NCBI GenBank assembly: GCA_021159265.1
Contig: JAGGSD010000109.1
Coordinates: 1 to 7,028, forward strand
Length of the DNA stretch: 7,028 nt
From: Syntrophobacterales bacterium
GTDB taxonomy: Bacteria > Desulfobacterota > Syntrophia > Syntrophales > UBA6807
Direction of reading: 5' to 3'
The notes beneath the pieces are model-generated. The model did not search any database. It was not told the origin of the DNA and worked only from the letters and a program-made list of their open reading frames with translations. Shown here piece by piece: positions 4,524 to 7,028 of the stretch; the first letter of the stretch is position 1; each line of letters opens with the position of its first letter. A program made the translations under genes and the position numbers.

Positions 4524-4741
4524 ACATCATCATGGCTTAGCGCCTTAGAGTCATTCCATGATTTTTCCCTTTTTTCAGCAAATACAGAAAGGGCGATATC
4601 TTCTTGAATCTCCATGGCCTCTTTGAGCAAATCCCTGACCTTGGCAGACAATGAGACATTATCCTTTTCTGCCAGAAGTCGGACATCCTGGTAAAGCAAA
4701 TTGTTCAAGACTACATTTATGCGTGGATTTTGAGACGGCAT
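4514..4741 (-). CDS. Ribbon-helix-helix antitoxin, RelB-like
   Basis: A 75-residue protein encoded immediately upstream of the toxin. An N-terminal strand (RINVVLNN, 7-14), a first helix (about 15-27) and a second helix (SLSAKVRDLLKEAME, 30-44) make a ribbon-helix-helix DNA-binding fold. The acidic/basic tail (about 45-75, ending SHDDVWS) is the usual toxin-wrapping arm of this antitoxin type. GGAGG (4754-4750) lies eight bases before the ATG and fixes the start. As a dimer it should neutralise the toxin and repress its own promoter through the palindrome at 4773-4792. Confidence 0.9.
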   Translation of the reverse strand: MPSQNPRINVVLNNLLYQDVRLLAEKDNVSLSAKVRDLLKEAMEIQEDIALSVFAEKREKSWNDSKALSHDDVWS

Positions 4742-4771
4742 GATCTTTTCCTCCAGATAAAATTAGGTTTA

Positions 4772-4800
4772 AGTGTAACAGGGGTGATACACCATGTCAA
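4772..4800 (-). promoter_or_regulatory. Toxin-antitoxin promoter with embedded palindromic operator
   Basis: On the minus strand, TTGACA (4800-4795), a 17-bp spacer and TACACT (4777-4772) form the promoter. Inside it lies the dyad GTGTAACA-GGGG-TGATACAC (4773-4792), two 8-bp arms that match except at one position. It covers the -10 box and most of the spacer, so binding of the ribbon-helix-helix antitoxin would block RNA polymerase. The transcript should start about 24 nt before the antitoxin ATG. Confidence 0.75.
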
Positions 4801-4853
4801 ATTAAAAATGGGGAGAATGTGATGTTTTTGGTGCATCCGGTTGCATTTTTGTT

Positions 4854-4939
4854 TATAATCTTTCAATGCTGGTTAAAGCATAGTATGCAAACCTCTCAAG
4901 CAGGTATTTCCGTATAGAAAAGCTGGTAAACATTATAAT
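4854..4939 (+). promoter_or_regulatory. Possible promoter region of the dehydratase gene
   Basis: Two TATAAT hexamers occur on the plus strand, at 4854-4859 and 4934-4939. Neither has a good -35 box at 16-18 bp. The second is only five bases from the ATG at 4945, which would make a leaderless mRNA. Between them lie small overlapping dyads, ATGCT-N6-AGCAT (4866-4881) and GCATA-G-TATGC (4878-4888). The region separates the divergent toxin-antitoxin operon and dehydratase gene. Confidence 0.3.
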
Positions 4940-4944
4940 GAGCC

Positions 4945-6798
4945 ATGAAAAATATTATACACAGTAAAAACTTTTATATAATGCTCTTTCTGGATACAGT
5001 CCTTGTGACGGCGGCCTATGTCTCGGCTTATCTGTTGCGGTTTGACGGCCGCATTCCCTTACAAAATTGGGTACAATTAAAAAATACCCTGCCGTTTGTA
5101 ATTCCATTCAAGCTGTTTTGTTTCATTATGTTCGGGCTTTACCGTGGAATGTGGAGGTATACGAGCCTTGCGGATTTGAGAAATACCCTCAAGGCAACCA
5201 GCCTGTCCTCGATGATCATAGTGTTGGCTATCCTCTTTTTATATCGTTTTCATGGGTTTTCCCGTTCTGTGTATGTTATAGATTTTGTATTCACGTTCCT
5301 GTTCGTGGGGGGGGTTCGAGTTGCTATTCGACTTCTCCTTGCCGATCATCATTTTTCCTTCTGGACATTCGGATGGGGAAAAAAATCCTCTGCAAGCAAG
5401 TTATTAATTATTGGCGCGGGAGATGCGGGAGAAAAGGCGCTCAGGGAAATTCAGGAACACGCATCGGTCAATATGGACCCTGTTGGATTTCTCGATGATG
5501 ACCCGGATAAAAGAGGAAAGGCGATTCACGGTGTTCCGGTTCTGGGCGCAGTGGATGAAATTCACAAAATCAGGACGGAATTTGATGAAATTTTAATTGC
5601 AATTCCTTCAGTCAAGGGGGAGAAGCTGCGGCGGATTGTTACCCTCTGTGAAGAGTCAGGGAAGCGGTTTCGCACATTACCCGGAATCTGGGAACTCATC
5701 GAAGGTAAGGTTTCAATAAAGACAACCCGTAAGGTACACTTGGAGGACCTGCTGGATCGTGACGAGGTTCATCTGGATGAGGAAGAAATTCGTCTATATA
5801 TAAAGGATAAGAGGGTTCTGATTACAGGGGCCGGAGGGTCCATAGGGTCCGAACTGGCAAGGCAAGTGGGGCGGTTTCATCCTCAGGAACTGGCCCTTCT
5901 GGATTTTAGTGAGGAAAAACTTTTTCATATAGAGGGGGAATGCCGGCAGCGGTATGGTTTTATTCCGATATCGGGATTTCTGGTGGATATAAAGAACCGG
6001 GAATCCGCAGGCAGGGTATTCCGGGAATTTGCTCCTGACGCAGTTTTTCATGCCGCTGCTTACAAACACGTTCCCATGCAGGAGCTGCACCCGTGGGAGG
6101 CCACATTTAACAATATACTCGGCACACGGAATCTGGTTGAGGCAGCTGTAGAAAATCGTGTGAAACGCTTTGTCCTTGTTTCAACAGATAAAGCCGTGCG
6201 GCCTGCCAATGTTATGGGGGCTACAAAGCGGGTGGCCGAGATGATTGTGGAATGTATGAATGGACATATCGTCACATGCTTTATGGCTGTACGCTTCGGG
6301 AATGTCCTCTGGAGTTCCGGGTCAGCCATTCCATTTTTCCAGAGGCAGATTTCCATGGGCATACCTGTGACCGTTACACACCCGGAAATAACGCGTTATT
6401 TTATGAGCATTCCGGAAGCTGCGCAGCTGATCCTTCAGGCAGGCGCTATGGGGAAGGGAAGCGAGATATTCATTCTGGATATGGGTAAACCTATACGCAT
6501 TGTTGACTTGGCCCGGGATCTGATCCGTCTTAATGGTTATGAGCCGGAGCAGGATATTCCCATTAAATTCATAGGCCTTCGTCCCGGAGAAAAGCTCTAT
6601 GAAGAGTTAATTACCGAAGGTGAAGGGATTACGTCCACAAATCACGAGAAAATTCTTGTCCTCCGGGGCAACACATTTGATCGGGATACCCTTAATGCTC
6701 AAATTGATGAGTTGCTTTCTGTTGCAGGCACTTATGATGCCACTGCGATAAAGAAAAAACTGAAGGAAATCGTACCGGAATATACACCTCAATTCTAG
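4945..6798 (+). CDS. Membrane-bound UDP-GlcNAc 4,6-dehydratase, PglF/WbpM/CapD type
   Basis: A 617-residue nucleoside-diphosphate-sugar dehydratase of the long membrane form. Four hydrophobic segments (about 11-31, 46-66, 86-102, 107-124) anchor it in the inner membrane. A first Rossmann-like domain starts at LLIIGAGDAGEKALREI (153-169). The catalytic SDR domain starts with GAGGSIGSE (295-303), followed by AAYKHVPMQE (371-380), STDKAVRPANVMGATKR (413-429), RFGNVL (450-455) and LRPGEKLYEEL (545-555). The catalytic tyrosine of ordinary SDRs is Met424 (S413, M424, K428), the known S-M-K arrangement of PglF/WbpM, so this is not a defect. It should form UDP-2-acetamido-2,6-dideoxy-4-keto-hexose, the substrate for the aminotransferase at the left edge. 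Residue 456 is Trp where relatives have Gly (LGSSGS). No clear Shine-Dalgarno precedes the ATG; M1 is preferred because SKNFYIMLFLDT matches the usual start of the family. Its TAG stop is the first three bases of the repeat at 6796. Confidence 0.93.
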   Translation: MKNIIHSKNFYIMLFLDTVLVTAAYVSAYLLRFDGRIPLQNWVQLKNTLPFVIPFKLFCFIMFGLYRGMWRYTSLADLRNTLKATSLSSMIIVLAILFLYRFHGFSRSVYVIDFVFTFLFVGGVRVAIRLLLADHHFSFWTFGWGKKSSASKLLIIGAGDAGEKALREIQEHASVNMDPVGFLDDDPDKRGKAIHGVPVLGAVDEIHKIRTEFDEILIAIPSVKGEKLRRIVTLCEESGKRFRTLPGIWELIEGKVSIKTTRKVHLEDLLDRDEVHLDEEEIRLYIKDKRVLITGAGGSIGSELARQVGRFHPQELALLDFSEEKLFHIEGECRQRYGFIPISGFLVDIKNRESAGRVFREFAPDAVFHAAAYKHVPMQELHPWEATFNNILGTRNLVEAAVENRVKRFVLVSTDKAVRPANVMGATKRVAEMIVECMNGHIVTCFMAVRFGNVLWSSGSAIPFFQRQISMGIPVTVTHPEITRYFMSIPEAAQLILQAGAMGKGSEIFILDMGKPIRIVDLARDLIRLNGYEPEQDIPIKFIGLRPGEKLYEELITEGEGITSTNHEKILVLRGNTFDRDTLNAQIDELLSVAGTYDATAIKKKLKEIVPEYTPQF

Positions 6799-6979
6799 GG
6801 GACTGGAAATAAATAAGTCATTGGAATTGGCGCTCTGATTTAGGTTAGGTTTGGTTGATCAGATTGAACAAAACCACAGAACCAGCAGTGCTGATTTGAG
6901 GATTTTGTAAATGAGGAGCGGCTAAAGATGGCCTGAAGCAGGGATGCGAAAACGATGAGTTATTTGTTTCCAGTCCCTA
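6796..6979. mobile_element. 184-bp inverted-repeat miniature element abutting the dehydratase stop codon
   Basis: The right end (6960-6979) is the reverse complement of TAGGGACTGGAAACAAATAA. The left end (6796-6816) is the same with one extra G and one T for C. Weaker pairing (TCATTG with its partner CGATGA) extends the arms to about 27 bp. The interior holds a small dyad, CAGCA-G-TGCTG, and no convincing gene. TAG at the left end is the dehydratase stop codon. The family is unknown to me. The arms end in TA on both sides, so the target duplication, if any, could be TA. Confidence 0.7.
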
Positions 6980-7028
6980 ATCCGAACAAGCCGGAAAAGC
7001 TCGAAGCTGAAAGCCTGCAGCCGTTCAC
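6955..7028 (+). CDS. Possible start of a further gene, 3'-partial, weak
   Basis: An ATG at 6955 opens a frame of 24 codons that runs off the window (MSYLFPVPNPNKPEKLEAES and on). It begins inside the right arm of the inverted-repeat element, with only a weak GGG 10-12 bases upstream. No family is recognisable from so few residues. It may be chance. Confidence 0.15.
   Translation, partial: MSYLFPVPNPNKPEKLEAESLQPF

Noticed and set aside
5794..6362. Minus-strand ORFs of about 100 codons opposite the dehydratase
   Set aside because: They lie fully inside a well-supported SDR-domain coding sequence; no promoter or ribosome site is visible.
1..7028. CRISPR array, tRNA or rRNA genes
   Set aside because: No regularly spaced repeats of 24-40 bp with unique spacers, and no cloverleaf or rRNA segments were seen; the short heptamer arrays have no spacers.

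Overview
The window looks like an accessory stretch of a Gram-negative chromosome, most plausibly a Desulfobacterota (deltaproteobacterial) or similar environmental lineage. That placement is an inference. It rests on a PEP-CTERM exosortase substrate behind a sigma-54 promoter, nucleotide-sugar genes of the bacillosamine type, heptanucleotide repeat arrays, and a relic of a REP-associated tyrosine transposase (RAYT). No rRNA, tRNA or CRISPR array is visible.

Layout. (1) 1-813: the 3' two thirds of a DegT/DnrJ/EryC1/StrS (PglE-like) sugar aminotransferase carrying two in-frame heptamer arrays. Overlapping its stop codon is an untracked relic of the C-terminus of a PglC/WcaJ-type sugar phosphotransferase. 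(2) 814-1168: no gene; a second heptamer family and a cluster of three DNA/RNA hairpins. (3) 1169-2439, minus strand: a complete AAA+ ATPase with a DUF4143 C-terminal domain, driven by a near-consensus promoter placed so that the mRNA should be leaderless. (4) 2440-2820: remains of mobile DNA, namely a RAYT gene cut after about 26 codons that keeps a perfect promoter, a 13-bp tandem duplication, and C/T-rich degenerate repeats. (5) 2821-3899: a full PEP-CTERM unit with three candidate enhancer sites, a textbook -24/-12 promoter, a 5'-UTR containing an orphan GAAAGGAGG, the 233-codon gene and a strong intrinsic terminator. (6) 3900-4241: a small coding-like relic, a 142-bp miniature inverted-repeat element with 5-bp target duplications, and a REP-like remnant. 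(7) 4242-4800, minus strand: a RHH antitoxin/RelE-family toxin pair with its promoter and an embedded palindromic operator. (8) 4945-6798: a complete long-form (PglF/WbpM/CapD-type) UDP-GlcNAc 4,6-dehydratase. (9) 6796-6979: a 184-bp inverted-repeat element whose terminal TAG is the dehydratase stop codon.

How the genes fit together. The two genes at the outer edges catalyse consecutive steps: UDP-GlcNAc to the UDP-4-keto-6-deoxy sugar (dehydratase), then to the UDP-4-amino sugar (aminotransferase). The sugar-transferase relic belongs to the usual next membrane step. The roughly 4.2 kb between them contains nothing obviously needed for that pathway. It reads as a surface-polysaccharide locus broken up by accessory cargo (ATPase, toxin-antitoxin, PEP-CTERM gene) and by several families of small non-autonomous repeats. 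PEP-CTERM proteins are processed by exosortase systems that usually sit near exopolysaccharide loci, so that gene may be functionally linked to the locus, but no exosortase or PrsK/PrsR is present here.

The best leads are the PEP-CTERM regulatory region (three TGTAAA-N6-CGWC sites, sigma-54 promoter, stabiliser-like orphan Shine-Dalgarno), the two uncatalogued miniature elements, and the in-frame heptamer arrays.
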